Assembly (NCBI GenBank): GCA_036782775.1
Contig: DAIPYJ010000005.1
Span: 18,089-82,088, forward strand
Length of the DNA stretch: 64,000 bases
Direction of reading: 5' to 3'
From: CF-13 sp036782775
GTDB taxonomy: Bacteria > Chloroflexota > Dormibacteria > CF-121
Under the pieces are notes generated by a model. That model was not told where the DNA came from. It did no database searches and saw only the letters and a list, made by a program, of their open reading frames with translations. Below are positions 16,509-25,020 of this stretch, in pieces. Made by a program: the position numbers and the translations under genes. Position 1 is the first letter of the stretch. Each line of letters opens with the position of its first letter.

Positions 16509-17214
16509 ACTTCACCAGAAAGGTCGCGTCGTAGGTCGGCACGCTGGCCCTGGTCGTTTTCAGCCAGCTGAAGCCGAGGCCGTATACGCGGTTCCGGCTC
16601 TTCAGCTCGGCGAGCTGATTGGGATCATCGACGCCATCGGCCAGCGCCGAGGGGTCGCCGAGCGCGGTCACCGTGTAGGGGCCGCTGATCCGGCTGCCGT
16701 TGTTGACCAGGATGTTGACGCCGGCGTAGTGGAAGGAACTGGTGGGCACGATGCGCTGGCCGTTGACGGCGACCGCCTCGGCGCCGCTCGCCCAGAGGAG
16801 ATTGACGATGTCCTGCAGGTCCTGATAGTGCACGAGCCAGCCGAGCGAGCGGTCGTTGGGGTCGTTGGGATCAGGGCCATCGTGGAGCAACACCGTCAAG
16901 CCCGGTCCATGGAGCGCGGCCAGCCCGGCCAGCGTCCGCTGGTCGTCGAGCTGCGCCTTGAGTTGCTGGGCGGCACTCGACCGACGCGCGCTCTCATCCT
17001 CGCCGGTCTTGACCGCGCTCTGCAAGCTCTGGACCCGCGCCTTCAGAGAGCGGTTCTGCGCTTCCAGCTGGGTGACGCTCTTGCGTAGCGCCTCATCGCG
17101 CGCGACCCGATTGGAGGGCGGAAGCGGCTGGCTCCGGAACTGGGTCGCCGCCAGGCTGGTGACGAGGAACGAGGCGAGCGCAACGCTCGCCAGGACCGTC
17201 ATGCGAGGCGTCAA
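16489..17214 (-). CDS. DUF881 family membrane-anchored protein
   Basis: A 241-residue paralogue of the following gene. It has an N-terminal hydrophobic segment (VLASVALASFLVTSLAAT), a coiled coil from about residue 40 to 85, and a DUF881 domain with LHGPGLTVLLHDGP, HYQDLQDIVNLLWASGAEA and GPYTVTALGDPSAL. In other lineages two DUF881 genes often flank a small basic protein; none lies here because the two overlap. The gene is divergent from gdhA across 76 bases. The function is unknown. Confidence 0.88.
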   Translation of the reverse strand: MTPRMTVLASVALASFLVTSLAATQFRSQPLPPSNRVARDEALRKSVTQLEAQNRSLKARVQSLQSAVKTGEDESARRSSAAQQLKAQLDDQRTLAGLAALHGPGLTVLLHDGPDPNDPNDRSLGWLVHYQDLQDIVNLLWASGAEAVAVNGQRIVPTSSFHYAGVNILVNNGSRISGPYTVTALGDPSALADGVDDPNQLAELKSRNRVYGLGFSWLKTTRASVPTYDATFLVKYAQPLG

Positions 17215-17290
17215 CGTGGCATGTAGTGTAATGGGTGCGGTTTGCCGCTCCAGGGCGAGTTAAGCGCGGCAACAATTTGCGGGAGGAAGC

Positions 17291-18586
17291 ATGGCGCAGA
17301 AGGTTGAGACGTCGCCGATCCGAGGTTATGCCGAGGCGCAGCCCCAGTTCGCGAACCCCTGGCATAACGCGCAGCAGCAGTTCGACATCGCGGCAGAGGC
17401 GCTCGGGTTAGATCCCAACATGCGGCAGGTCTTGCGCGAGTGCAAGCGGCAGCTGACCGTCACCTTCCCGGTGCTGATGGACGACCGGACGGTCCAGATG
17501 TTTACCGGCTACCGCGTGCATCACAACGTCGACCGCGGGCCGGCCAAGGGCGGGATTCGCTATCACCAGGACGTCACCATCGACGAGGTCAAGGCGCTGG
17601 CGATGTGGATGACCTGGAAGTGCGCGGTCGTCGGCATTCCCTACGGCGGCGCGAAGGGCGGCGTGATCGTCGATCCGAAGAAGCTCAGCCGCAACGAGCT
17701 CGAGAACCTGACCCGCCGCTACACCAGCGAGATCTCGATCCTGATTGGCCCTGATCGTGACATCCCGGCGCCCGACGTGAACACCAACGCCCAGATCATG
17801 GCCTGGATGATGGATACGATCAGCATGCACGCCGGCCATTCGGTACCGGCGGTCGTCACCGGCAAACCGCTGGGCATCGGCGGATCTGAAGGACGGCCCG
17901 AGGCGACCGGCCGCGGGTGCATGCTGACGACGATGGCGGCGCTGAAGCACCTGGGGATCCGCCCCGAGGATGCAACCGTCGCGGTCCAGGGCGTCGGCAA
18001 TGTCGGCTACACGACCGCCAAGCTGCTCGCCGAGCAGGGCTGCAAGGTGATCGCCGTCAGCGACTCGAACGGCGCCTGCTACAACGATGGCGGCATCGAG
18101 CTGGACGAAGTGGTTCGCGAGAAGGAGCTCAATGGCCGGCTGCGTCAGAAGGTCTGCGAGTTCATCAGCAACGAGGAGCTGCTCGAGCTGCCCGTCACCG
18201 TCCTGGTCCCGGCGGCGCTGGAGAACCAGATCCACCGCGGCAACGCCAATCGCATCAAGGCCAAGGTCATTTGCGAGGGTGCCAACGGTCCGACCACCCC
18301 TGAGGCCGATGAAATCCTGCACGACAAGGGTGTCTTCCTGATTCCCGACATCCTCGCCAATGCCGGAGGCGTCACCGTCTCATATTTCGAGTGGGTCCAG
18401 GACCTTCAGGAGTTTTTCTGGGACGAGCACGACATCAACGAGCGGCTGGAGCGGATCATGCTGCGTGCCTTCGACAGCGTGCTTCAGGTGAGCCAGGAAA
18501 AGAAGATCATGATGCGCACCGCCGCCTACGTGCTCGCGATCGACAAGGTTGCGCAGGCGACGACCATCCGCGGCATCTACCCGTAG
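17291..18586 (+). CDS. gdhA: Glutamate dehydrogenase (Glu/Leu/Phe/Val dehydrogenase family)
   Basis: Interconverts glutamate and 2-oxoglutarate plus ammonia. The 431-residue product has the glutamate dehydrogenase hallmark GPAKGGIRYHQDV, catalytic Lys regions MTWKCAVVGIPYGGAKGG, DIPAPDVNTNAQIMAW and the Rossmann motif VQGVGNVGYTTAKLL. The PYGGAKGG and PAPDVNT segments with the K in MTWKCA favour glutamate over leucine or phenylalanine as substrate. Start ATG at 17291 has a GGGAGGAAG ribosome-binding site. The cofactor (NAD or NADP) cannot be decided. It is monocistronic between divergent and convergent neighbours; its end overlaps the convergent small gene by ten bases. Confidence 0.95.
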   Translation: MAQKVETSPIRGYAEAQPQFANPWHNAQQQFDIAAEALGLDPNMRQVLRECKRQLTVTFPVLMDDRTVQMFTGYRVHHNVDRGPAKGGIRYHQDVTIDEVKALAMWMTWKCAVVGIPYGGAKGGVIVDPKKLSRNELENLTRRYTSEISILIGPDRDIPAPDVNTNAQIMAWMMDTISMHAGHSVPAVVTGKPLGIGGSEGRPEATGRGCMLTTMAALKHLGIRPEDATVAVQGVGNVGYTTAKLLAEQGCKVIAVSDSNGACYNDGGIELDEVVREKELNGRLRQKVCEFISNEELLELPVTVLVPAALENQIHRGNANRIKAKVICEGANGPTTPEADEILHDKGVFLIPDILANAGGVTVSYFEWVQDLQEFFWDEHDINERLERIMLRAFDSVLQVSQEKKIMMRTAAYVLAIDKVAQATTIRGIYP

Positions 18587-18966
18587 AGCGCAGCCGCAAT
18601 CGGGCAGAGGCGGGAGGACCGCCAGAGGCGCTGCCGCCCGGCTCGCTCCTCCGGTCGCAGTCGGCCGAGCGCGTCGCCGACCGGGTCGGTCAGCATCCGA
18701 TATTGGTCAGTGCTGAGGAGGTTGGCGGTCTGGATCGCGGCGACGGCTCCGGCGACCGCCGCGGCCGCAACCATGCTCGCTCCATGTTCGGTGGCGCGCC
18801 GCTGCGCCTCGAACCCGGCGTTATGACCTATCCTCGCCGCCAGCCAGGCTTCGTCCCAGCCGTAACCGCCGACCTTTGCGTTCAGCGCCCGAATTCGGAT
18901 CGTCTCCCATTCGGTCGCCGTCAGCGTTCCGATCCCCTCGATCGCTCGAATGGTCTGGCCTCTCAT
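18577..18966 (-). CDS. Hypothetical protein divergent from TetR regulator
   Basis: A 129-residue protein of no recognised family. The ATG at 18966 has an AAGGAG nine bases upstream, which supports translation. The sequence is Ala/Arg-rich with an LTATEWETIRIRALNAK segment and a hydrophobic helix (MVAAAAVAGAVAAIQTA). It is divergent from the TetR gene across 124 bases that hold several palindromes, the usual layout of a regulator and its target. It overlaps the end of gdhA by ten bases. Confidence 0.5.
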   Translation of the reverse strand: MRGQTIRAIEGIGTLTATEWETIRIRALNAKVGGYGWDEAWLAARIGHNAGFEAQRRATEHGASMVAAAAVAGAVAAIQTANLLSTDQYRMLTDPVGDALGRLRPEERAGRQRLWRSSRLCPIAAALYG

Positions 18967-19008
18967 TGGATGAGCTCCTTCGCGGTGATTCGGATACCTG
19001 TTAGTATC

Positions 19009-19072
19009 GGTATACCATAAAGTATCTTTTCAAGGCAAGTTCGGGTACTGCCCGGTATCTAAACTCGAGTTT
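19009..19072. promoter_or_regulatory. Candidate TetR operator region with two palindromes
   Basis: The gap between the divergent hypothetical gene and the TetR gene contains GGTATACC (19009-19016), an 8-bp palindrome, and AAACTCGAGTTT (19061-19072), a perfect 12-bp palindrome ending 18 bases before the TetR start codon. AGTATC and GGTATC half-sites recur between them. The position suits autorepression by the TetR protein; which palindrome it binds is not known. Confidence 0.45.
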
Positions 19073-19090
19073 GGCTGCTACCGTCTAGCT

Positions 19091-19729
19091 GTGGCGAAGC
19101 GGCTGACCCGGGATGAGCGCAAAGCGCGAACGCGTGCCGAGTTGATCGATGCGGCCGCACAGGTGGTCGGTCGAAAGGGCTATCACGCCGCCACCGTCGA
19201 CGACATCGCGGCCGAAGCCGGTTTCACCAAGGGTGCCTTCTACTCCAACTTCGAGAGCAAGGAAGACGTCTTCATGGAACTCGTCGCCGACCGCAGCCGG
19301 AACTGGACGATCGCAGTCGCTCGTGCATATGAGGGCACCGAACCACTGCCCGACCGGCTGCAAAAAGGTGGCGAGGTCCTGACACGCATGGTGCAGGAAC
19401 AGGTCGACTGGATGCTGCTGTCGAGCGAGATGCTCTCGCAGTGCGTTCGGGACCCTCGCATGCGCGAGCGACTTGCCGCGGCCTATGAGGAATGCCGCCA
19501 GGTGATCGCCCGCGTGGTGGACCGGGTCGAAACCGACTTCGGCGTCCGGCTAGCGACGCCCAGCGATCAGGTGGCGACCATGATGATGGCGATGACCGAC
19601 GGCTTCGTCTACCAACGGCTGGCTGATCCGGACCGCCTCCCGGCTGACCTGCTGGCGGACGGGATCAACGTTTTTCTCAACGGCCTGCTTGCGGTCGCGG
19701 GGGTCGGTCCGGTGCACCCCGATGCGTGA
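19091..19729 (+). CDS. TetR/AcrR family transcriptional regulator
   Basis: A 212-residue repressor with a classical N-terminal helix-turn-helix: RTRAELIDAAAQVVGRKGYH, then ATVDDIAAEAGFTKGAFYSNFESKEDVF. The C-terminal ligand domain (LTRMVQEQVDWMLLSSEML and following) resembles TetR_C_6-type domains, so the inducer is unknown. The start is a GTG at 19091. Its last eight bases overlap the start of a methyltransferase gene, so the two are cotranscribed, and it is divergent from a small unknown gene. Autoregulation is likely given the palindromes upstream. Confidence 0.92.
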   Translation: MAKRLTRDERKARTRAELIDAAAQVVGRKGYHAATVDDIAAEAGFTKGAFYSNFESKEDVFMELVADRSRNWTIAVARAYEGTEPLPDRLQKGGEVLTRMVQEQVDWMLLSSEMLSQCVRDPRMRERLAAAYEECRQVIARVVDRVETDFGVRLATPSDQVATMMMAMTDGFVYQRLADPDRLPADLLADGINVFLNGLLAVAGVGPVHPDA

Positions 19730-20354
19730 CTATCAAGCCTGGCATCGCGATTACGACGATCCGGCTTCCGAACTCTCGCAGCGGCTGCGGGTGGTGCAAC
19801 AACGGCTACGCGAGCGGCTCGACGCCCTCGCGCCGGGACCGGTCCGCGTCATCAGCATGTGTGCCGGCCAGGGCCGCGATCTGATTCCCGTTCTCGCGCG
19901 GCATCCACGCCGTGCGGACGTGAGCGCGGCCTTGCTGGAAATCGATCACGACAACGCCGCGTACGCCAGGCAGTTGGCCGCGGACGCCAGGCTGGACACG
20001 GTCACGGTCGTCGAAGCCGATGCCGGCAGCAGCGATCCGTATGAGCCCTACGCGCCGGCCAACATCCTGCTCGCATGCGGCATTTTCGGCAACATCACCG
20101 ACGGCGACCTCGAGAACACGGTTGGCCATCTGTCGATGCTGTGCCGACCGGGCGCCTCCGTGATCTGGACGCGCCACTGGAAACAACCGGATCTCATCAC
20201 CAGCATTCGAAAATGGTTCCAGGCAAGCGGCTTCGACGACCTGGGATTTGAGGCGCTCGACACTGAGGCGAAGATGGGCGTCGGCGTCAGCCGGCTCAGC
20301 GCCAACCCGAAGCCATTCGTCCGGAGCTTCCGATTCTTCACGTTTGTGCGCTGA
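19722..20354 (+). CDS. Class I SAM-dependent methyltransferase
   Basis: About 210 residues from the ATG at 19722. VRVISMCAGQGRDLIPVL is the SAM-binding motif I; ALLEIDHDNAAYA contains the acidic residue that contacts ribose, and ANILLACGIFGNITDGD occupies motif IV. The N-terminus MRDYQAWHRDYDDP resembles a family of uncharacterised small-molecule methyltransferases. The substrate is unknown. It overlaps the TetR gene by eight bases and the convergent ybaK-like gene by 17. An earlier in-frame ATG at 19689 lies inside the TetR gene and is less likely. Confidence 0.8.
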   Translation: MRDYQAWHRDYDDPASELSQRLRVVQQRLRERLDALAPGPVRVISMCAGQGRDLIPVLARHPRRADVSAALLEIDHDNAAYARQLAADARLDTVTVVEADAGSSDPYEPYAPANILLACGIFGNITDGDLENTVGHLSMLCRPGASVIWTRHWKQPDLITSIRKWFQASGFDDLGFEALDTEAKMGVGVSRLSANPKPFVRSFRFFTFVR

Positions 20355-20814
20355 GATCGGCCGTCGCGCCGCCCGTCAGCCGGATCAGGTCCTTGGGTGT
20401 CGTCCGGAAGACATGGTGCGGCGTTCCAGCGGCGGCCCATAGCTCGTCGTATCGCAGCAGGTCCCGATCGATGTAGGTGTCGATGGGCCCAGGGAATCCG
20501 GCGGGCGGAACGCCCCCGATGACATAGCCGGTGGCTCCGCGCACCGAGGCCGCATCCGCCTTCCGCACTTCTCCGCCGGTCAATCGGCCGAGCTTCGCCG
20601 GATCCAGCTGGTTGGAGCCGGAGACCAGAGCGAGGACCGGCCGATCCCCACTCAAGAAGACCAGTGACTTGACGATCTGAGCCACCGTCGTCCCAATCGC
20701 TGCGGCCGCGTCCTGCGCAGTTCGCGTCGATTCGGCGAATTCGCGAACCTCGGTTTCTAGGCCCGCAGCGCGCAAGGTGGCCAGGACACGCTGTGGCGCA
20801 GAAAGGTGTTCCAT
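20338..20814 (-). CDS. YbaK/EbsC family aminoacyl-tRNA deacylase
   Basis: A 158-residue protein of the YbaK/ProX superfamily, which hydrolyses mischarged aminoacyl-tRNAs such as Cys-tRNA(Pro) or Ala-tRNA(Pro). The signature is AAAIGTTVAQIVKSLVFLSGDRP, where the Lys is conserved, followed by VSGSNQLDPAKL and ATGYVIGGVPPAGF (the GxxxGGxxPxG loop). Start ATG at 20814; a TTG three bases upstream is an alternative. It diverges from guaB3 over a short gap with a TATAAT box. The tRNA specificity is not determined. Confidence 0.88.
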   Translation of the reverse strand: MEHLSAPQRVLATLRAAGLETEVREFAESTRTAQDAAAAIGTTVAQIVKSLVFLSGDRPVLALVSGSNQLDPAKLGRLTGGEVRKADAASVRGATGYVIGGVPPAGFPGPIDTYIDRDLLRYDELWAAAGTPHHVFRTTPKDLIRLTGGATADLSAQT

Positions 20815-20836
20815 CAAAAAAGCGATGGGCTATAAT
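20809..20836 (+). promoter_or_regulatory. Candidate sigma-70 promoter for the guaB3-guaA-purD-purE run
   Basis: A perfect TATAAT at 20831-20836, 73 bases before the guaB3 start codon, with a poor -35 match (TTCCAT, 20809-20814) 16 bases upstream. The -10 alone is convincing. Confidence 0.45.
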
Positions 20837-20908
20837 CCGCCAAAACCAACCACATTCTGAGGTACACGCACACCTGTTGACCTCGATGCGAACGAGCAGG
20901 CGATCCCG

Positions 20909-22114
20909 GTGAGTGTGCGTGCGCCCGCCAGGACGTCAGCCTTCGAGTCGGCTGACACCTTTGAGCTCGGACGCTTCAAGCGCGCTCGCCGGGCCTACGG
21001 CTTCGATGAAGTCGCGCTCGTCCCCGGCCGGGTGACCATCAACCCGCAGGAGGTCGACAGCTCCTTCACGCTCGGGCCGCTGCGCCTGGAGATCCCAATT
21101 CTCGCCGCCGCGATGGATGGCGTCGTCGACGTCCGCTTCGCAGTCGAAATGGGAAAGCTCGGCGGCATGGCGATCCTCAACCTCGATGGCTTGCAGACGC
21201 GCTACGTCGACCCGGCCAGCATCCTCGGTGAGATTGCGGAAGCCCCCCGCGAGCGCATCAACGCGCTGCTGCAAAAGGTCTACCAGGCTCCGGTGCGCGA
21301 GCAGCTCATCGGCGAACGGATCGCCGCAGTCAAGCGCGCCGGCGTCCCGGTGGGCGTCTCGACGGTCCCGGCGCAGGCCAGCCGGCGGGCCAAGCTCGTC
21401 CAGGAGGCGGGCGCTGATTGCCTCGTCGTCCAGGGAACGGTGCTGACCGCGCGGCATATCTCGCGCTCCTACGAGCAGCTCTCCTTCGAGCGGCTCTGCC
21501 GCGAGGTTGGCATCCCGGTGGTGGCCGGCAACTGCGTCGACTACGAGACGGCGCTGGAATTGATGAGCACCGGCATCGCCGGCATCTTGGTCGGGGTCGG
21601 ACCGGGCGCGGCCTGCACCACGAGGGGGGTGCTCGGGGTTGGGGTGCCGCAGGTGACGGCGACCAGCGACGTGGCGGCGGCGCGCGAGACCTACCTACAG
21701 GAGAGTGGCCGCCGGGTACAGGTGATCACGGACGGCGGCATGCGAGTCGGCGGCGACATCGCCAAAGCCTTTGCCTCGGGCGCCGACGGCGTGATGGTCG
21801 GCTCGATCTTTGCCGGCACCACCGATGCGGCGGGCGGCGGCTATCACTGGGGCATGGCGACTCCGGACCCCAACCTGCCGCGAGGCACGCGCATCAAGGT
21901 CGGGCAGCGCGGCACGCTGCGCGAGGTCCTCCTCGGACCGGCCCGCGTCGATGATGGGACGCAGAACCTGGTCGGGGCGATCCGATCGGCGATGGGCGTC
22001 TGCGGCGCGCGAACCATCCGGGATTTCCAGCAGACCGAGATGGTGATCGCGCCGGCGATCCAGAGCGAAGGCAAGCTCTTCCAGCAGGCTCAGCAAGTCG
22101 GGATGGGCTCATAG
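20909..22114 (+). CDS. guaB3: GuaB3-type IMP dehydrogenase family protein
   Basis: A 401-residue TIM-barrel protein of the IMP dehydrogenase/GMP reductase superfamily, lacking CBS domains. FDEVALVPGRVTI and IPILAAAMDGVVD are the N-terminal signatures; GPGAACTTRGVLGVG carries the active-site Cys of the flexible loop, and VITDGGMRVGGDIAKAFASGADGVMVGS is the phosphate-binding region. Together with the length this fits the GuaB3 class of Actinobacteria, Chloroflexi and Cyanobacteria, in which GMP reductase activity has been reported for some members. It is first in a run with guaA, so a role at the IMP/GMP branch is clear though direction is not. Start is a GTG. Confidence 0.88.
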   Translation: MSVRAPARTSAFESADTFELGRFKRARRAYGFDEVALVPGRVTINPQEVDSSFTLGPLRLEIPILAAAMDGVVDVRFAVEMGKLGGMAILNLDGLQTRYVDPASILGEIAEAPRERINALLQKVYQAPVREQLIGERIAAVKRAGVPVGVSTVPAQASRRAKLVQEAGADCLVVQGTVLTARHISRSYEQLSFERLCREVGIPVVAGNCVDYETALELMSTGIAGILVGVGPGAACTTRGVLGVGVPQVTATSDVAAARETYLQESGRRVQVITDGGMRVGGDIAKAFASGADGVMVGSIFAGTTDAAGGGYHWGMATPDPNLPRGTRIKVGQRGTLREVLLGPARVDDGTQNLVGAIRSAMGVCGARTIRDFQQTEMVIAPAIQSEGKLFQQAQQVGMGS

Positions 22115-22126
22115 CCACTGAGCTTT

Positions 22127-22163
22127 TCCCTCCCCCGCTTGCGGGTGAGGGTAGGGTGGGGGT
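22127..22163 (+). repeat. G/C palindromic dispersed repeat, copy A
   Basis: A C-rich arm (CCCTCCCCCGC), TTGC, then GGGTGAGGGTAGGGTGGGGG. Same plan as the copies at 23709, 33955, 53119 and 57549: C-rich arm, short loop, complementary G-rich arm, then a G-rich tail. It spans the guaB3-guaA junction and includes the likely guaA start codon. Confidence 0.7.
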
Positions 22164-23700
22164 CTCTGCGGAGCTCGTATTGGTTCTCGACTTTGGCTCG
22201 CAGTACAGCCAGCTGATCGCGCGGCGGGTTCGGGAGGCCGGGGTCTACTGCGAGCTGATCGACGGCGCGACGCCCTGGTCCGCGATCGAGGCTCGCTCAC
22301 CGCGCGCCATCATTCTGTCGGGCGGTCCCTCCAGCGTCTACGCGAAGGATGCTCCTCGCGCGGATCCGGCCCTGCTGCAGGCGGGAATCCCGGTGCTGGG
22401 CATCTGTTACGGCATGCAGCTCCTTGCCTATCAGCTCGGCGGCCGCGTCGCGAGTGCAGGCAAGCGGGAGTACGGGCCGGCTCGAGTCCGCGTCGCGGAT
22501 GCATCGCCGCTCTTCAAAGACCTCCCGTCGGAGCTGCCCGTCTGGATGAGTCACGGCGATACCGTCATCAGCGCGCCACCCGGGTTCCATGCGCTCGCCG
22601 AGTCCGAAAACTCCACGGTTGCCGCGATGAGCAACGGCAATGGCCTGTACGGCATCGCTTTTCATCCCGAGGTGATGCACACGCCGCAGGGTCGCGACAT
22701 CCTGCGGAACTTTCTCTACGAGGTTGCGGGCTGTCGTGGCAGCTGGAAGCCGGCCGCCTTCATCGAGCAAGCGACGGCCGCCATTCGGGAACAGGTTGGC
22801 GATGGCCGAGTCCTCTGCGCGCTCTCGGGCGGCGTCGATTCAGCCGTTTGCGCGACCCTTGTCCATCGGGCCATCCCCGGTCAGCTCACCTGCCTGATCG
22901 TCGACAACGGCCTTCTTCGCCGCGACGAACGCCGCCGCGTCGAGGAGGTGATGCAGCGCAATCTCGGCATCGATCTGCGCGCCGTCGACGCGAGCGAGGA
23001 ATTTCTCACCGCCCTGCGGGGCGTGATCGATCCCGAGGAGAAGCGCCGCCAGATCGGCGCGACCTTCATTCGGATTTTCGAGCGAGAGGCGGCCAGGCTT
23101 CGGGACGTCGACTACCTGGCCCAGGGAACGCTTTATCCCGATGTGATCGAGAGCACCAGCCACGACACGGTCAATGCGCATCGCATCAAGACGCATCACA
23201 ATGTCGGGGGGCTGCCGGCCGACCTGCGTTTCAAGCTGGTCGAGCCGCTCCGCTACCTCTTCAAGGACGAGGTGCGCGCCATCGGCCTCGCGCTGGGGCT
23301 GCCCGAGGATATGGTTCACCGGCAGCCGTTCCCCGGCCCAGGCCTGGCGGTGCGCATCATCGGGGAGGTCACGGCCGAGCGTCTCGAGACGCTGCGGGCC
23401 GCGGACTGGATCGTCGTCGACGAGATCAAGGCCGCCGGACTCTATCGCACCCTCTGGCAGTCGTTCGCGATTCTCACCCCGCTGCAAAGCGTCGGGGTCA
23501 TGGGCGACTTCCGCACCTACGGCAATGTCGTGGCGGTACGCGCCGTGCAGAGCGAGGACGGCATGACCGCCGACTGGGCCAGGCTGCCCTACGAGCTGCT
23601 GGCCAAGATCTCGACGCGGATCGTCAACGAGGTGCCGGGCGTCAACCGCGTGGTCTACGACATTTCCTCCAAGCCACCGTCGACCATCGAATGGGAATAG
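22156..23700 (+). CDS. guaA: GMP synthase (glutamine-hydrolysing)
   Basis: Converts XMP, glutamine and ATP to GMP. The 514-residue product has an N-terminal class I glutaminase (VLDFGSQYSQLIARRVRE; nucleophile Cys in LGICYGMQLL; His-Glu in FHPEVMHT), an ATP pyrophosphatase domain with the P-loop ALSGGVDSAV, and a C-terminal dimerisation domain ending SKPPSTIEWE. The GTG start at 22156 lies inside a dispersed repeat whose GAGGGTAGG could serve as ribosome-binding site; a TTG at 22180 is an alternative. It is in the run guaB3-guaA-purD-purE. Confidence 0.95.
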   Translation: MGVSAELVLVLDFGSQYSQLIARRVREAGVYCELIDGATPWSAIEARSPRAIILSGGPSSVYAKDAPRADPALLQAGIPVLGICYGMQLLAYQLGGRVASAGKREYGPARVRVADASPLFKDLPSELPVWMSHGDTVISAPPGFHALAESENSTVAAMSNGNGLYGIAFHPEVMHTPQGRDILRNFLYEVAGCRGSWKPAAFIEQATAAIREQVGDGRVLCALSGGVDSAVCATLVHRAIPGQLTCLIVDNGLLRRDERRRVEEVMQRNLGIDLRAVDASEEFLTALRGVIDPEEKRRQIGATFIRIFEREAARLRDVDYLAQGTLYPDVIESTSHDTVNAHRIKTHHNVGGLPADLRFKLVEPLRYLFKDEVRAIGLALGLPEDMVHRQPFPGPGLAVRIIGEVTAERLETLRAADWIVVDEIKAAGLYRTLWQSFAILTPLQSVGVMGDFRTYGNVVAVRAVQSEDGMTADWARLPYELLAKISTRIVNEVPGVNRVVYDISSKPPSTIEWE

Positions 23701-23708
23701 TCGTTATT

Positions 23709-23742
23709 CCCTCCCCCCACTAGGGGAGGGTCAGGGAGAGGG
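23709..23742 (+). repeat. G/C palindromic dispersed repeat, copy B
   Basis: Perfect 8-bp stem CCCTCCCC / GGGGAGGG around CCACTA, followed by TCAGGGAGAGGGG. It fills the guaA-purD gap, and its GGGAGAGGGG tail sits just before the purD GTG, where a Shine-Dalgarno is expected. Confidence 0.8.
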
Positions 23743-23745
23743 GTA

Positions 23746-25020
23746 GTGAACGTCCTGATCATCGGCAGCGGCGCCCGGGAGCATGCGCTCACCTGGAAGG
23801 CACTGCAGAGCCCGCTGACCACCGCCGTCTTCTGTGCCCCCGGAAATGCGGCGACTGCGGCCATCGCGATCAATACCGACACTGCCGCAACCGACGTCGA
23901 AGCGATTGCGCAATTCGTTGCCGAGCGAGATGTCGAGCTGACTATCATCGGCCCCGAGGCTGCCGTCGCTGCCGGCGTGGCAGACCGCCTTCGAGACAAC
24001 GGACGCCTGGTCTTCGGTCCCAGCCAGGCAGCGGGGCGAATCGAGAGCAGCAAGGCGTTCGCCAAGTCGCTCATGGCGCAGGCCGGAGTTCCCACGCCCG
24101 CGTTCCGCGTCTTTGACGATCCGGGCAAGGCGAAGGCCTTCGTTCGCGGTGAGGATCGGCCCTTCGTCGTCAAAGCGGACGGACTCGCGAAAGGCAAAGG
24201 GACGCTGGTCCCACGCGATACAGCGGAAACCTTGGAGTGCATCGATACCTTGATGCTGCAGCGGACCGTCGGTGCCGCAGCCGACCAGGTCGTTCTCGAG
24301 GAAAAGCTGGAGGGCCGCGAGGTTTCGTTGATGGCCTTGGTCGATGGCGAGCGCATCATGCCACTGGCTCCGGCCTGCGACTACAAGCGCGCGTTCGACG
24401 GCGACCGCGGACCGAACACCGGCGGCATGGGCGGCTATTCACCCGTGTCGTTCTTTTCCGAGGCGGACGTCTCCAACGCGGTGAATAGCGTCTTCAAGCC
24501 GATCGTCGAGGCACTGCGGGAGGCGGGCACCCTGTACGTCGGCTGTCTCTACGCCGGGCTCATGGTCAGCGGAAACAGGGTTCAGGTGCTCGAATTCAAC
24601 GCGCGTTTCGGTGACCCGGAGACGCAGGTGGTGCTACCCAGGCTCGAGAATGATCTGATCGAACTGCTTCATTCGGCGGCCAGTGGGCAGCTGCAGGCAT
24701 TGCCGACCTGGTCGTCTCAGGCAAGTGTGGGTATTGTCCTCACCTCTCGGGGCTATCCAGGTCCGTACGTGCGCGGCCACTCCATCGAGGGCCTCGGTCG
24801 CATCGACCCTGGCGTCCTCGTCTTCCACGCGGGCACGGCGACCGATGCGTCCGGCTACATAACCGACGGTGGGCGGGTCTTGACGGTGGTCGCCACCGGC
24901 AAGTCGATGACCGAGGCGCGCGAGCGTGCCTACCGCAACGCCGAACGCATTCGGTTTGACGGCGTCAGCTACCGAAGCGACCTTGCGCTGCGCGAAGTCG
25001 AGGCGATGGCGGTCTCATGA
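23746..25020 (+). CDS. purD: Phosphoribosylamine-glycine ligase (GAR synthetase)
   Basis: Second step of de novo purine synthesis: phosphoribosylamine, glycine and ATP give GAR. 424 residues, normal length. NVLIIGSGAREHALTWK is the family N-terminus, IIGPEAAVAAGVAD and FGPSQAAGRIESSKAFAK follow, and the ATP-grasp core shows KADGLAKGKG, RAFDGDRGPNTGGMGGYSP and the metal-binding FNARFGDPETQVVL. Start is a GTG directly after a dispersed repeat. Its stop overlaps the purE ATG (ATGA). Confidence 0.97.
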   Translation: MNVLIIGSGAREHALTWKALQSPLTTAVFCAPGNAATAAIAINTDTAATDVEAIAQFVAERDVELTIIGPEAAVAAGVADRLRDNGRLVFGPSQAAGRIESSKAFAKSLMAQAGVPTPAFRVFDDPGKAKAFVRGEDRPFVVKADGLAKGKGTLVPRDTAETLECIDTLMLQRTVGAAADQVVLEEKLEGREVSLMALVDGERIMPLAPACDYKRAFDGDRGPNTGGMGGYSPVSFFSEADVSNAVNSVFKPIVEALREAGTLYVGCLYAGLMVSGNRVQVLEFNARFGDPETQVVLPRLENDLIELLHSAASGQLQALPTWSSQASVGIVLTSRGYPGPYVRGHSIEGLGRIDPGVLVFHAGTATDASGYITDGGRVLTVVATGKSMTEARERAYRNAERIRFDGVSYRSDLALREVEAMAVS

